Below are positions 10,701 through 19,824 of a DNA stretch of 22,327 nucleotides, piece by piece. The notes under the pieces were generated by a model, which was not told the origin of the DNA, ran no database searches, and worked only from the letters and a program-made list of their open reading frames with translations. The translations under genes and the position numbers were made by a program. Within the stretch, counting starts at the first letter, position 1; every line of letters starts with the position of its first letter. The stretch comes from Haplosporangium gracile (Eukaryota; Mortierellomycota; Mortierellomycetes; Mortierellales; Mortierellaceae), in NCBI GenBank assembly GCA_015499985.1, contig JAAAUF010000692.1:1-22327 (forward strand). Reading direction: 5' to 3'.

Positions 10701-11449
10701 AAAAAAAAAAAAGAAAGAAAAAAAAGTTTACCTCGAGAAGAAGTGTAAGCTTGTCGTTGGGCATCAGTAAGCAGTGCCCAGCGCTCGTCGTTCTCGTTGA
10801 GGGTCGAGTCTGGATCGGGTTCGTCCTCGCTGGGGACTTGATGTGGGCCGGAAGAATGGTACCGAGAAGGACGGCCCCCGGGACCATGACCGCCACCTGG
10901 CCCGCCCAAGAGCGACTCGTGACCGTCTTGGGAGCTGTGCATGGACAAGGGAAGCCAACCGGCCTTTTGGCCACATGACCGAATGACAGACGCAAGAGTG
11001 ATCAGCAGCGCAGTGGTCAACACAACTGCAATCAGCCAGGTGGCATCGTCGTCATTGTCGCTGTTGTTGTCGCCGCCATTGTTGTCAGTAGGGAGGTGCA
11101 TGCTGTTACTGTAGTCGCCTGGTTCTGACAGGGATGGGATCGACCCAAAGGAATTGACTGGCTGGTTTGGCCTGTGCAGGAGAACAAAGGGTCCGCCTGT
11201 GGTTGGTTCTCCTTGTGAGGAAGAAGAAGAGGATATAGAGTTGATGTAGTCTGAAGGAGAGGAAAGAGAGGAGGGAGTTTGTTGCTGCTGATGTTGTTGG
11301 CGATGGAGCTTGTCGATGTCACTGAAGGAGGACTGGTCTGTTTCGGATAAGACAAGGTCGTTGCTGTTGTTGTCGACGGGAGAGAATCGCCGTGGGTGGT
11401 TGTCCCGTCTCCTCTGGAGATTGTTGGTTCCTGCCTTTGCTGTAGTCAT
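7721..11449 (-). CDS. SPRY-domain membrane protein, Ssh4/Ear1-like Rsp5 adaptor
   Basis: Minus-strand gene with three exons, 11449-10732, 9314-9000 and 8535-7721 (stop TAG), giving 615 residues. Splice phases agree: SSR^AFQAAHPP across the first intron and RMPG^WNRHS across the second. The N-terminal 135 residues are polar, with a Gln-rich patch (50-57) and Ser-rich runs. One hydrophobic span (138-156, WLIAVVLTTALLITLASVI) should be a transmembrane helix. The SPRY domain spans about 270-437 and includes EVYYWEVKMFE and DVVGCGYRPRTGTIFFTRNG. The tail holds two PPxY motifs, PPAY (455-458) and PPHY (554-557). Yeast Ssh4 and Ear1 share this single-TM, SPRY and PY-motif design and recruit the HECT ligase Rsp5 to sort membrane proteins to the vacuole; the same role is inferred. 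The start is the first ATG before the Gln-rich region; upstream codons in frame look like leader. Intron 1 is 1417 nt. Confidence 0.88.
9315..10731 (-). other. 1.4 kb intron 1 of the SPRY gene
   Basis: Bounded by GTAAAC at 10731 and CCAG at 9315 on the minus strand, with a CTGAC branch-like site at 9368-9364. It is about three times longer than any other intron in the window. Open frames on both strands inside it show no coding character, and I saw no convincing tRNA or C/D-box snoRNA. Confidence 0.6.
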
Positions 11450-13478
11450 CCTCTGTTTGTCTGTATAGGCGTTATTCTTGCTTGTGGAGTCGATGGTAGA
11501 GGGTAGAGTGAGAGTAGTAGAGTGTGTATGAAAATGAAGAGAGGAGAAAAGAAGGGAAGAAGAGAAAGGTTTATGAAGAAAATAAACAGTTTCGCAAAAA
11601 GAGTGAAAGAGAAAGAAAAGAAGAGGAAGGGTATCTTTGCAGCTGGCAATATGAGTTTGTAGGCGTGAATGGATGGAGGCGAAGAGAGGAAAAGAAGAGA
11701 GAAGAGAAGACAATGGAGAGAAGTGGACGACAGAAGAAGAGAAGAAGAAGACAAAAGAAGAGACAAAAGGGATGACGAAGAAAGAAGAGGGCTCAGCTTT
11801 TTTTTGCCTCTGTTGAATAATCAGCATAGAAAAGGAGGGAGTCCGTGGTCACAGCGCAACTTCGATTTCTTGATTTCACTTGTTTGAGATCGATGGATGC
11901 CTCTCTTCTGACACACTTCCACAAGAGCAAAAAAGGGGTCAAAGAACGATCGCTGTGTGTGTGCGTGAGGCGACCATTGTTATGCTATTAATGCCATTGT
12001 ATATTGCTCGGGGGGACATCAACGATGGACAACAGTTACTCTTCTTCACAATTGTTGTTGTTGGTGAAGATAGTCAATGCTCTACTGTTATGTTGCCTTC
12101 GATGACAATTGTGCAAAGAATAGAACAAATCGTCTCTTGCGGAATAAAGGGGCACTCTCTCTCTTTTCTCCTCTCTCTTCTCTCGCTTCACTCTCTTCTC
12201 CTACTTCACTACACAAAAAAATACGTCTTTTCTATACTCCCTCTCGCCTTTGAAAAAAAACAAGAAAGAGTTCTTTGACTTTATTCCAAACTGGCCGAAT
12301 AACCTCTCTCCTTTCTCATCTTGTTGCTGGCATAAGGACTTTGTCTCTCCGGCATCCTTCTACATATATTATACGCATGTGTGTATGCATGTACATGTGG
12401 ATACACACACACACCTTCCTATGACCCTGTGTTTGGATCATTGGAGGGCATGATTGATCATTTGCCACCAACTTTTTTGACTCCTGGTTATTGCAATTTT
12501 GGCTTCCCTTCCTCCCTTGAACTGGTTATAAGAATGTTAATGAGGTAAAAGAGAAAGAAGGCAATATAGATCGCAATGCCCTATCGCACAAAGACTACTG
12601 TCACATCTACCATTGGTATCCTCATGTACATCCAAGTGCACCATACCCCGCGCCATTCCTCGCCTTATGTAAAGACCCCACAAGGGGATAAATCCAATTG
12701 GGCCACCTCTTTTTCTCTGTCTGCCATCCAAGATTCAATATTCCCTTTGAGAAAGATATCCGCACTTTGATTGGCTAAATTACATTGCCACATTTAGGCA
12801 CGTGAGTGTGATCTAATAGAAAGTAATGTCATCGCTAATATTACTTCTTCCAACAAAGAAAGATTATTTTTATGGCAGTTTTGTTTTGATTTTTGTTGTT
12901 CTTTCACTTTGTGTCTGTAAGTTTTGTGCCTGTTTGGTTTGGTTTAGTGTCTATGCTGCTGCCCATCCGTCCTCTCCACGGAGAGAGGGAGACTCGATCA
13001 ACTCAACTCAATGATCATAAGCAACTGGCTGGCTGGCTGGTCTGATAAGGCGGGATTGCGCACTTGGGAACAGGCGAAAACAAGAGCAACGGTCAGCCTC
13101 AATCAACCAACGCCAACATCATCAACAAACCAACAACGTTTATCACCGAGATCATCTGCTACATATACCTCGGCAAAAAAAAAAAAACTTTTGCGTGCAT
13201 CTACAGTTACGATCGATCTCGCGCTCTCCCTCACAACCTGACACATGCTTATCATATGCCCTTCACAACACTACAACCACAACCATCCTCAGTGTGTGCT
13301 GCCGTCTTCTGAACACCATCGGGATACCTTGACTCGGTCACTCCTCGTCACTCACTGGCGGTCAAGAAACCCAAAAAAAACCTTTCTCTCATCTAATCCA
13401 TCACTTTCTCTTTCTCGATCTCTCCTCATCACCTTTTTCTTGCAACTAGTTTACCCCTTCACTACACTATAATCAATC
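11450..13478. promoter_or_regulatory. divergent intergenic region between the SPRY gene and RPS12
   Basis: Two kilobases between divergently transcribed genes. The part next to the SPRY start (about 11524-11780) is a long purine-rich GAA/GAG tract on the plus strand, so it is pyrimidine-rich in the sense of the SPRY gene and is probably its 5' leader. The middle contains an AT-rich TATATA-type stretch near 12361-12375 and a short AC repeat at 12403-12414. The last 130 bases before the RPS12 ATG are CT-rich (ATCTAATCC, CTTTCTC), as expected of a ribosomal protein leader. No gene is supported; the 132-codon open frame at 11880-12278 ends in simple-sequence Leu/Ser. Confidence 0.5.
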
Positions 13479-14057
13479 ATGTCTGATGCCCACGTTGAAG
13501 TCGAGGTCGCTGCCGACACCACTGCCCGCGGCCAGATGTCCGTCGAGGAGGCTCTCCAGGACGTCTTGAAGCGTGCCCTTGTCCACGATGGTCTCGCTCG
13601 CGGTCTCCGTGAGTGCGCCAAGGCTCTTGACAGGTACTTTTTCTCTCTTTTCTCTTTTTAAGCCATTTGATAATTGAATAATTGGATAGTTAGATGTCGC
13701 ATAGTCTCTTGTTCAATTGTTCAATTGCTTGCAGCAACGTAATATAACAAGAAGCACTTTCTGACCCTTACCAATTTAACTGCCTATAATAGACGCCAGG
13801 CCCATATGGCCGTCCTCGTTGAGACCTGCACTGAGAAGGAGTACATCAAGCTCGTTGAGGCTCTCTGCGCTGAGCACAACATCAACTTGATCAAGGTCTC
13901 TGACGCCAAGAAGCTCGGCGAGTGGTCCGGTCTCTGCAAGATCGACCGCGAGGGTAACGCCCGCAAGGTCGTTGGCTGCTCCTGCGTCGTCGTCAAGGAT
14001 TTCGGTGAGGAGTCCGAGGCCATGAACGTCCTCCTCGAGTACTTCAAGACCCGTTAA
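13479..14057 (+). CDS. RPS12: 40S ribosomal protein S12 (eS12)
   Basis: Two exons, 13479-13633 and 13793-14057, give 139 residues, the normal length for eukaryotic eS12. The 159-nt intron has GTACTT, CTGAC at 13761-13765 and AATAG, and the join restores KALD^RRQAHMAVL. The L7Ae/L30e-fold protein shows [20 protein letters not shown] (24-43), [19 protein letters not shown], the conserved [17 protein letters not shown] and [16 protein letters not shown]. It is part of the small-subunit head region and is essential for cytosolic translation. Strong preference for C-ending codons fits high expression. AATAAA at 14284-14289 is the likely poly(A) signal. Intron 1 was checked for snoRNA boxes; none was found. 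Confidence 0.97.
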
Positions 14058-14777
14058 AGATCTCTCTTTCCTTAGAGTTCTTTTTCCTTGATTCATTATG
14101 AACATGAAGGGGAAACAAAAACACCCAACCCAAACCCATAACAAGGAATTCAAACGGGAGGAGAGGACGGACACTCTTTTCTTTCTTCCCTTTGCTCTCC
14201 CATTTTATCATCCTGAGCCCTGGAATATGCATATACGAGAGACGAGAAGCCTTTGAATCTACATTCTGTCAGAGCAATGAAAGAATAAAATGCAAAAGCA
14301 TCGAATCCCCCCATATATCTCCTTTCTCTTTTCTTTTCGATGTTGTTGTTGATGTGAGCTAGAAGAAAACTGAAGAGGACGTTTGTCTGCTGTTCCTGGT
14401 TAGTCGGGAAAACAACATACAGCGATGGTCGTGTGCGTTGGTTCTCGTCTGCTCACAACTTGTTTGGTGGTGATTTGTTTGTTTCTGTGTGTAAGTCCCT
14501 GTATGTATTCGCTTTCATCGGCTGACAACGCCTTTTTTTTATTGTGTCCTTCATCCCTCGCTCCTTTGTTCTTGGCCTTAAAGACTCTTTCCATCATCAT
14601 CATGGAGACTTCCTTCCCTCCTTCGCTTTCATATAAAATGGTTGCACCACTCACCTTTTATTTTTCTGTTGCTCGCGACAAACAAGACAAAATACGCAGG
14701 CTTTTCATTCCCTCCTATCCTACTACCACAGCTATACTTTGTCAAGATTCACTCCCTCCTCTTTCCCCAGGTTCAAG
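14058..14777 (+). promoter_or_regulatory. RPS12 3' flank and leader of the next gene, possible 5'UTR intron
   Basis: After the RPS12 poly(A) signal (14284-14289) the sequence becomes the leader of the gene at 14778. A consensus donor GTAAGT at 14491 and a strong acceptor (CTTTCCCCAG, ending 14770) lie seven bases before the ATG at 14778, suggesting a 280-nt intron in the 5' untranslated region. Upstream of the donor, an ATG at 14425 opens a 22-codon hydrophobic frame. It does not join in frame with the downstream protein. Confidence 0.4.
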
Positions 14778-16175
14778 ATGACCAAGAACGATCCAAATCC
14801 AGAAGTATTCACAAACCACTACTTTCGTCACGGCCTCCGCTTCGACCCGAAGTACGACTGCCGCGTCGTGTTCCTCTCCGACGTCGATCAGACCTGGATC
14901 CACCTCAACATTGTCCCCAAGTACCGAGCCTCCTATCTTCGTCGTTCTGTTGAGTCTCTACTCTACCTCCGTACTTTTACCCTTGCCGAGCGCGAAGAGC
15001 ACCTTTTTCACGCTCCTTCTTCGAGTAAGAAAAAAAGGCAGCGCAACCAGGGGTTGTCCCATGACTCAGTTCCCGTCTCCATCAACTACAAAAACGGCTC
15101 GGTCCGACTACGTGACGGACCATCGTTGCCACCGCACGAGGATCAGAACAAGAAGGACTCAGGCCCGTTCCCGATCTCGCAACAGGAGACCAGTGACCGC
15201 GAGATGAGACGGCTGCTCAGGGCTCACAAGGTTGTTCCTGGACCGGATCGCAACATCGACCAGGACCTCTGGCGTCTCTATGATCTCTGGGAGCTGTTTC
15301 TCTCTAACGAGAAAGACGACGATGAGGATACAGAAAAGCCTTGTTCTTTGACTAATCAAGCGGATGAAAAGGGAGGCAGCCGACAGTTTGTCTTAACAGC
15401 CTTACTTCCCAACCCTAATTCGGATCAAGCCTTGAAACAAACATCCACCTTTGTGAACAGCAAGTGGAATAAGATTCCCTTCCCTGCACGACCGCAGATC
15501 CTGATCGACGATGTGCACTACCTTCGCACGCTCGAGTCTGTGCGCGTGTTTGACTTGTACAACCCCCGATCGAACCATGTTGTTCCCCTTCACTTGCCGA
15601 TCGTCAAACTGCAATCTAGGAGTCAAGATATCAGCGACAGTAACAACAGCAGTAGCAACATGCGATCAGTCTCTGCTGCTGTTGCTGCCGTGCCTGGGCC
15701 CACTGTCACGCATCCTGGTCCGACCCCCGAGCCGACCCTGCCTATTCACAGACACCAGCGACGCCATCACCGCCGTCGCCGTCACCAAAACGACGACAAC
15801 GACAACGAGAACCAAAGCCATAGCCACCGTCGTCGCCATCACCGATATCGCCGGCACAAGTGTGCTCTTCTGACGGCCATTCTCGGGCGTGAGTGTAATG
15901 AGTGTCAACGTCAAAAAAAGAATTTACACCTAGAGGAGGAGAAGGGCGAGGCAAGCAGCGAGCAAGAAGAGGAGGCTCTGATCAAGAAGGAGCCCTTTAC
16001 CCCCGCAGGACTCGCTGCTCGTGCCGCCTCAGCCTCACTCCACGCTTCCGCTCCCTCTACCACCACCACCACCACCACCACCACCACCCCTACCGTCACT
16101 GTGATCACAGTGAATGCCCCAGTCAACAACCATATCTCGCCCCCGGTGTCCCTCGAAGCTGCCTATGCCCTCTAG
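14778..16175 (+). CDS. uncharacterised protein with His/Arg-rich and poly-Thr regions
   Basis: One open exon of 465 residues from the first ATG after a strong 3' splice site. I do not recognise the family. The first 75 residues look globular, with HYFRHGLRFDPKYDCRVVF (14-32) and DVDQTWIHLNIVPKYRASYL (35-54). Residues 201-280 also look folded and include LIDDVHYLRTLESVRVFDLY. Between them are charged linkers. Residues 324-360 are a dense His/Arg cluster followed by C362 and a CxxC (373-376). An acidic stretch (386-400), an Ala-rich stretch and ten consecutive Thr (428-437) follow. The TAG at 16173-16175 may not be the true end: the frame continues open to 16601. Alternatively an 84-nt intron (GTGAAT at 16110 to CAG at 16193) would remove the stop in frame and give 579 residues. 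Translation is very likely because of its length and codon use; function is unknown. Confidence 0.65.
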   Translation: MTKNDPNPEVFTNHYFRHGLRFDPKYDCRVVFLSDVDQTWIHLNIVPKYRASYLRRSVESLLYLRTFTLAEREEHLFHAPSSSKKKRQRNQGLSHDSVPVSINYKNGSVRLRDGPSLPPHEDQNKKDSGPFPISQQETSDREMRRLLRAHKVVPGPDRNIDQDLWRLYDLWELFLSNEKDDDEDTEKPCSLTNQADEKGGSRQFVLTALLPNPNSDQALKQTSTFVNSKWNKIPFPARPQILIDDVHYLRTLESVRVFDLYNPRSNHVVPLHLPIVKLQSRSQDISDSNNSSSNMRSVSAAVAAVPGPTVTHPGPTPEPTLPIHRHQRRHHRRRRHQNDDNDNENQSHSHRRRHHRYRRHKCALLTAILGRECNECQRQKKNLHLEEEKGEASSEQEEEALIKKEPFTPAGLAARAASASLHASAPSTTTTTTTTTTPTVTVITVNAPVNNHISPPVSLEAAYAL

Positions 16176-16601
16176 ACTGAGCGCCGGCAACAGCAGGCTC
16201 GCAGGAACCTGTACACGCTGTGCCGAGACCCACAGGACAGAGCACAAGGATGTGAGCTTGTGTTCCTTTCGCCGGCTTTCAAGGCTTTTGAAGTCGATCT
16301 TAGCAGCAGCTCCCTTCCTTCGTCTCCTTATTATTTCGGCCAATCGTCTCGCTCCTTGTCATTCTCAAGATCGTCGTCGTTGTCGCGAGGGAGTGGCAGC
16401 GTAAATATCGCGTCGACTCGGGTTCAAAAGGGTCCTGAACAGGACGAGAACAAGGAAGGCGGTGCGTATGATTGTAGTGATGTGGAAATGGGGATGGATG
16501 AACATGACCCTTTGATGCACAGTTCGCCAGGCGGAAGTGGGGGAGAGGAATGGATTGATGTTAGGGACAGTATAGCAATAAATTACATTGGATATGAATA
16601 A
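16176..16601 (+). other. in-frame open continuation of the 14778 gene beyond TAG
   Basis: After the TAG, 141 sense codons follow in the same frame before TAA at 16599-16601. The translation looks like real protein: CELVFLSPAFKAFEVDLSSS, a Ser-rich run, then acidic sequence with EEWIDVRDSIAINYIGYE at the end. The TAA overlaps an AATAAA (16597-16602) and another lies at 16577-16582, so the transcript probably ends here. This supports a single gene 14778-16601 with a spliced-out, read-through, mutated or miscalled TAG. Confidence 0.55.
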
Positions 16602-16661
16602 ACACCATCAAAAAACTTGGAATGTTTAATTTGAGTGTCTGATGATAGATAATAGTGCTCT

Positions 16662-18546
16662 TTGATGGAAGTGGCTAATGATGGTGGGCAAGGTAAGGTG
16701 GCTGAGATAGGTGTACCGGGACCTTCAACACCAGTACGACCACCACCGCAATCAATAGGTAGGCGGTTTCTCACTTCTCGCGCCAAGTCGCTTGCTCCTC
16801 GTGCAAGCAACCCACCGGCCCCTCATTTCAAGAATTCTGGTAGCACGTCCTTGTCGAGAGACTTATAGTCTTCATTATCAACTTTGCTACCGCTGATTAG
16901 TGGCTCTAATGCTGATGAAGAAATGACTTCGAACCCGAATTCGCCGAAAATCGCAAATGCTAGCGTTTCGGCTGCTTTGGACCTGAATTAGGAGGGGGGT
17001 TACGAGCGGGGCAATGCATTTGGACCAGGATCGGGTTCAAGATTAAGATCGAGAGCTGGAGTGAGATCAAGACGTGGAGTTAGTAACAGAAAGGATGATA
17101 GCGGAAATCAGGCCTATTCTCCTTTTTCGAGGGCTTTTACCTCCACAATCGCCACCTCTCTTGTCGCCCTGCCTCAGCCATCAATCAATCATACTGCCTA
17201 CACTTGTAACCACAACAGCAGCAGCATCAACTACAGCGGCAGCGACGATAACTGATATAGCGTTCGTCAGTCCCTCTACGGCATCAGCTCCAGGCGCTCT
17301 TGTTGCACCTACTCCAATAATTTCGACAAGTGCGTCCAATAATAGTTCCATCCCCAATGGCAACACCAGCGTCTCCACCGACGACTTTGACTTCGACTAC
17401 GCCTATTACAACCACTTCTGAGTCGACGATTACTCAACCAATGACCACAACTACCAGGGTAATCTTCCCTCGAATTTTTTCACAGTCTCTCACTCTCACA
17501 TACTCCACTCCCAACCCCTTCGACGGCCGCGCTTCTTGCCAGCATCACTCCCCCTGGTGTTGATCCCACGCGGTCTTCTTCTGCGGTGACTGATCCTATC
17601 GGTCAGCCTCCGTACGTGTCAGCACCTTTGAATTTAGGTTCGTCGGGTGAGGCTTCAAGCGATATCACGGTCGCGGTCCAGATCTCACATCAGCCCTTGC
17701 CTCGAGCCGACTCCCCAAGTCCCGAGCGTCAATGCGGTGGAGCTATCGGTTCTGAAGAAGAGGCGTACTATTCCGCATTGTCGTGGCAGGTTTCGAATAT
17801 CGAGAATGATGGTACCGAAACCTTTCAATTTCCTCTCCTGCAGATGGTTGTGAAGTTGCCGCTGCAACTGTACGCTCACCTCGTCTTGGTTCTGCAGACG
17901 GCGAGAGCGGCGGTGATAACCTCGCTGGCGAGGTTGTCGCTACCGAAGCAGCTGTTGCCGAATCGACTGGTGGATTCGACGCTGCTATCCCTGAGGCCGG
18001 TTCAGGCTTTGTTGTTGGGGCGTTGCAAGGACCTTAGCGACATAGGCGGACTCAGACCCAAACGTCTGACTCTGAGTTGATTCTTCGAAGGAGTGCAAGG
18101 ATTCGGGCGCGGATGCAGGATGCTGCCACGCCTTATCAACGACCAGAGAGGGCCCGACGTGCATCACTCTCAGAGCCTACTAGTATTCCTCGCCAATAAC
18201 GCCAAACGACTCGATCTACTACAGGCACAACAACTCCACCGCCGACAGCCCCTCGACGCAGTGAGAGAATCCGCCTTAGGAGTCCAAGGACGACAACTGT
18301 GCCTGCTGTACCTGTGCCAACCCCAAGGCCAGTTCGTGCAAGTACATTGAGGCGGACATCTGCTCGGTTAGCAGCTTCTGCTGCTGGTAATGTTCTCGTT
18401 GTTCCTGCTGTGATACGACGCAGTGCAAGGACTCAGGCACGAGAGCTGAAAATTGATCAGCGGCACAAGCATAAGGTCGTGAAGAAGTTGGCAATTAAGG
18501 GTAAGGACACCAACAACAATAAGAAGAAACGAAGGGGAAAGGGTTA
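16662..18546 (+). pseudogene. broken coding region with RRxSAR-type repeats
   Basis: Coding-like translation runs through this stretch but changes frame several times. One frame covers about 16662-17150, with TAG at 16866 and 16989. A second covers about 17150-17421 (Ala/Thr/Ser-rich, ending DDFDFDYAYYNHF). A third (about 17330-17500) is Thr-rich. The first frame returns at about 17515-17830 (TDPIGQPPYVSAPLNLG). From about 17840 to 18546 the third frame is interrupted by TAG at 18035 and TAA at 18197. The end is very basic and carries four related motifs, RRSARI, RRSERI, RRTSARL and RRSARTQ, before a Lys-rich tail. I do not recognise the family. A decayed gene or element remnant is the simplest reading. 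A multi-exon gene is possible, since a good acceptor-like CTCTCCTGCAG ends at 17843, but donors and branch sites are poor. Confidence 0.45.
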
Positions 18547-18689
18547 AAGAGCAAATATTGAAAAGATGTTTGTTCATATTTTAACAACGATGTTTTTCTT
18601 TACCTTCAATTGATGGAGCCACTTTTTTTTCGTATAGTATCTGTTTAATTATTGTTGATTGGATCATTGTTATTGTTGTTATTGTTGGT

Positions 18690-18713
18690 AGGTATGCACA
18701 GACCAGCATACCT
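18690..18713. repeat. 8-bp inverted repeat
   Basis: AGGTATGC (18690-18697) and GCATACCT (18706-18713) are perfect inverted copies with an 8-nt loop. It could form a small hairpin; no known function is apparent. Confidence 0.6.
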
Positions 18714-19101
18714 TTATTCAAGGACGACAGAAAGTACAAAGAGCCACGAATAATGGACAGTGCCAGGTGGGTTGCCTCACCTTTGCCTGGTTGTCCCGCA
18801 CACCTGCCTCTGACTCCATATCTATATACCCTCCACCCTCGAACCAAGGCTCGGCGTAGTCATTTTGTCGATGGTCAGTCCTTGTTTGAGCTGGGTTGAT
18901 TGGCGGATGGAAACATCATTTTTTTCGTTGGACATGATCGCCTTTGATATCGCTCTCTTAGTTGCACAATCATCAGAAATGATGAAAGAGAAAAAAAAAG
19001 AGCATTGAATGGTGGCTGTCTGTCTCTTGTACGGTATATCCCTAACCTCTTAACCTTGGTTTCCTCTCCTCCATTCTCTTTTTTTTCTCTTTTTTTCGTG
19101 G

Positions 19102-19122
19102 TCATCATCATCATCATCATCA
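19102..19122 (+). repeat. TCA trinucleotide repeat
   Basis: Seven TCA units about 25 bases before the start codon at 19147, inside the pyrimidine-rich leader. Confidence 0.8.
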
Positions 19123-19146
19123 CCCTCTCTTCTCCCATTTCAAGTC

Positions 19147-19824
19147 ATGGACATCAACCCTGCCATCACCCACAAGTGGGACGGAAAAGTCACACACGCA
19201 AAGCGTCCAAAGGTCCTTATTGTTGGTGCGGGTCTAGGAGGACTCACTCTGGGCATGGTTCTACAGAGGTCGGGTACTCCATACGAGATATTTGAGCGTG
19301 CCACCGAAATCAAGCCCCTTGGTACGAACAAACACGTATGAACTCGTATCACTATTAGCACCAATCGAAACAAAACCTAATCACTCATCCACCAAAACTA
19401 GGCCCGGCTATTTCGTTGATAGCTTCGACTGCCTGTCTGTTTAAGCAGTTGGGTATTTGGGAGGAGTTCCGTGCACTCAGTCGAGAGCTGGCTGTGATTC
19501 AAGTCGTGAACGAGGAACTCAAGTCAGAATTCAACGTTTGGACTGCTGACGACCCGGTCTGGAGGTAAAAGTGCATTGCATTACCCGACTCTCCTGCATT
19601 CATTTTCTTTCGGGCAATTGACAGCAACGCATAACATATGTTATTTCCATGCAAGTAGATATAGGGCTGAAGCTCGTATTATTCCTTGGCCCAAGCTGTA
19701 CAACTTGTTATTGCGGCAGATCCCAATGGAGCAGATTACAGGGATACACGTCCTTCACAGCATCAGGCAACAGGCGAATGAAGTTAAGCTGGACTCGATA
19801 TTAAAGTGGCTCGATGGACTATAG
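19147..19824 (+). pseudogene. FAD-dependent monooxygenase, N-terminal fragment
   Basis: Three exons, 19147-19321, 19402-19564 and 19659-19824, give 167 residues. Introns are 80 and 94 nt, and the joins KPLG^PAISLI and VWR^YRAEAR are in frame. The Rossmann FAD motif VLIVGAGLGGLTLGMVLQ is followed by a typical YEIFERA, then KPLGPAISLIAST and IIPWPKLYNLLLRQIP. This is the start of a class A flavoprotein monooxygenase of the salicylate hydroxylase/UbiH type. Family members usually run about 400-550 residues. Here the second FAD motif with its GADG-type signature and the whole substrate domain are absent. From about residue 158 the sequence no longer resembles the family, and the frame ends at TAG 19822-19824. 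It is unlikely to be an active oxygenase. A splicing variant or assembly gap could also explain the truncation. Confidence 0.75.

Larger units (their letters stand above)
18549..19146 (+). promoter_or_regulatory. intergenic region and leader of the monooxygenase fragment
   Basis: No gene is supported. It has TTG/ATT-rich simple sequence (18650-18690), a perfect 8-bp inverted repeat at 18690-18713, a TATATA-like stretch near 18821, and a pyrimidine-rich segment with a TCA repeat (19102-19122) shortly before the ATG at 19147. Confidence 0.4.

Noticed and set aside
11880..12278. 132-codon open frame between the SPRY gene and RPS12
   Set aside because: Its second half is Leu/Ser simple sequence from a CT-rich tract, there are no recognisable motifs, and it lies in a probable promoter region.
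13634..13792. Possible snoRNA in the RPS12 intron, as in many ribosomal protein genes
   Set aside because: No C box matching RTGATGA was found, and the only CTGA coincides with the branch point.
14778..19824. Genome-wide reassignment of TAG to glutamine
   Set aside because: The SPRY gene ends properly at a TAG, other genes use TAA, and frameshifts in 16662-18546 point to decay rather than recoding.
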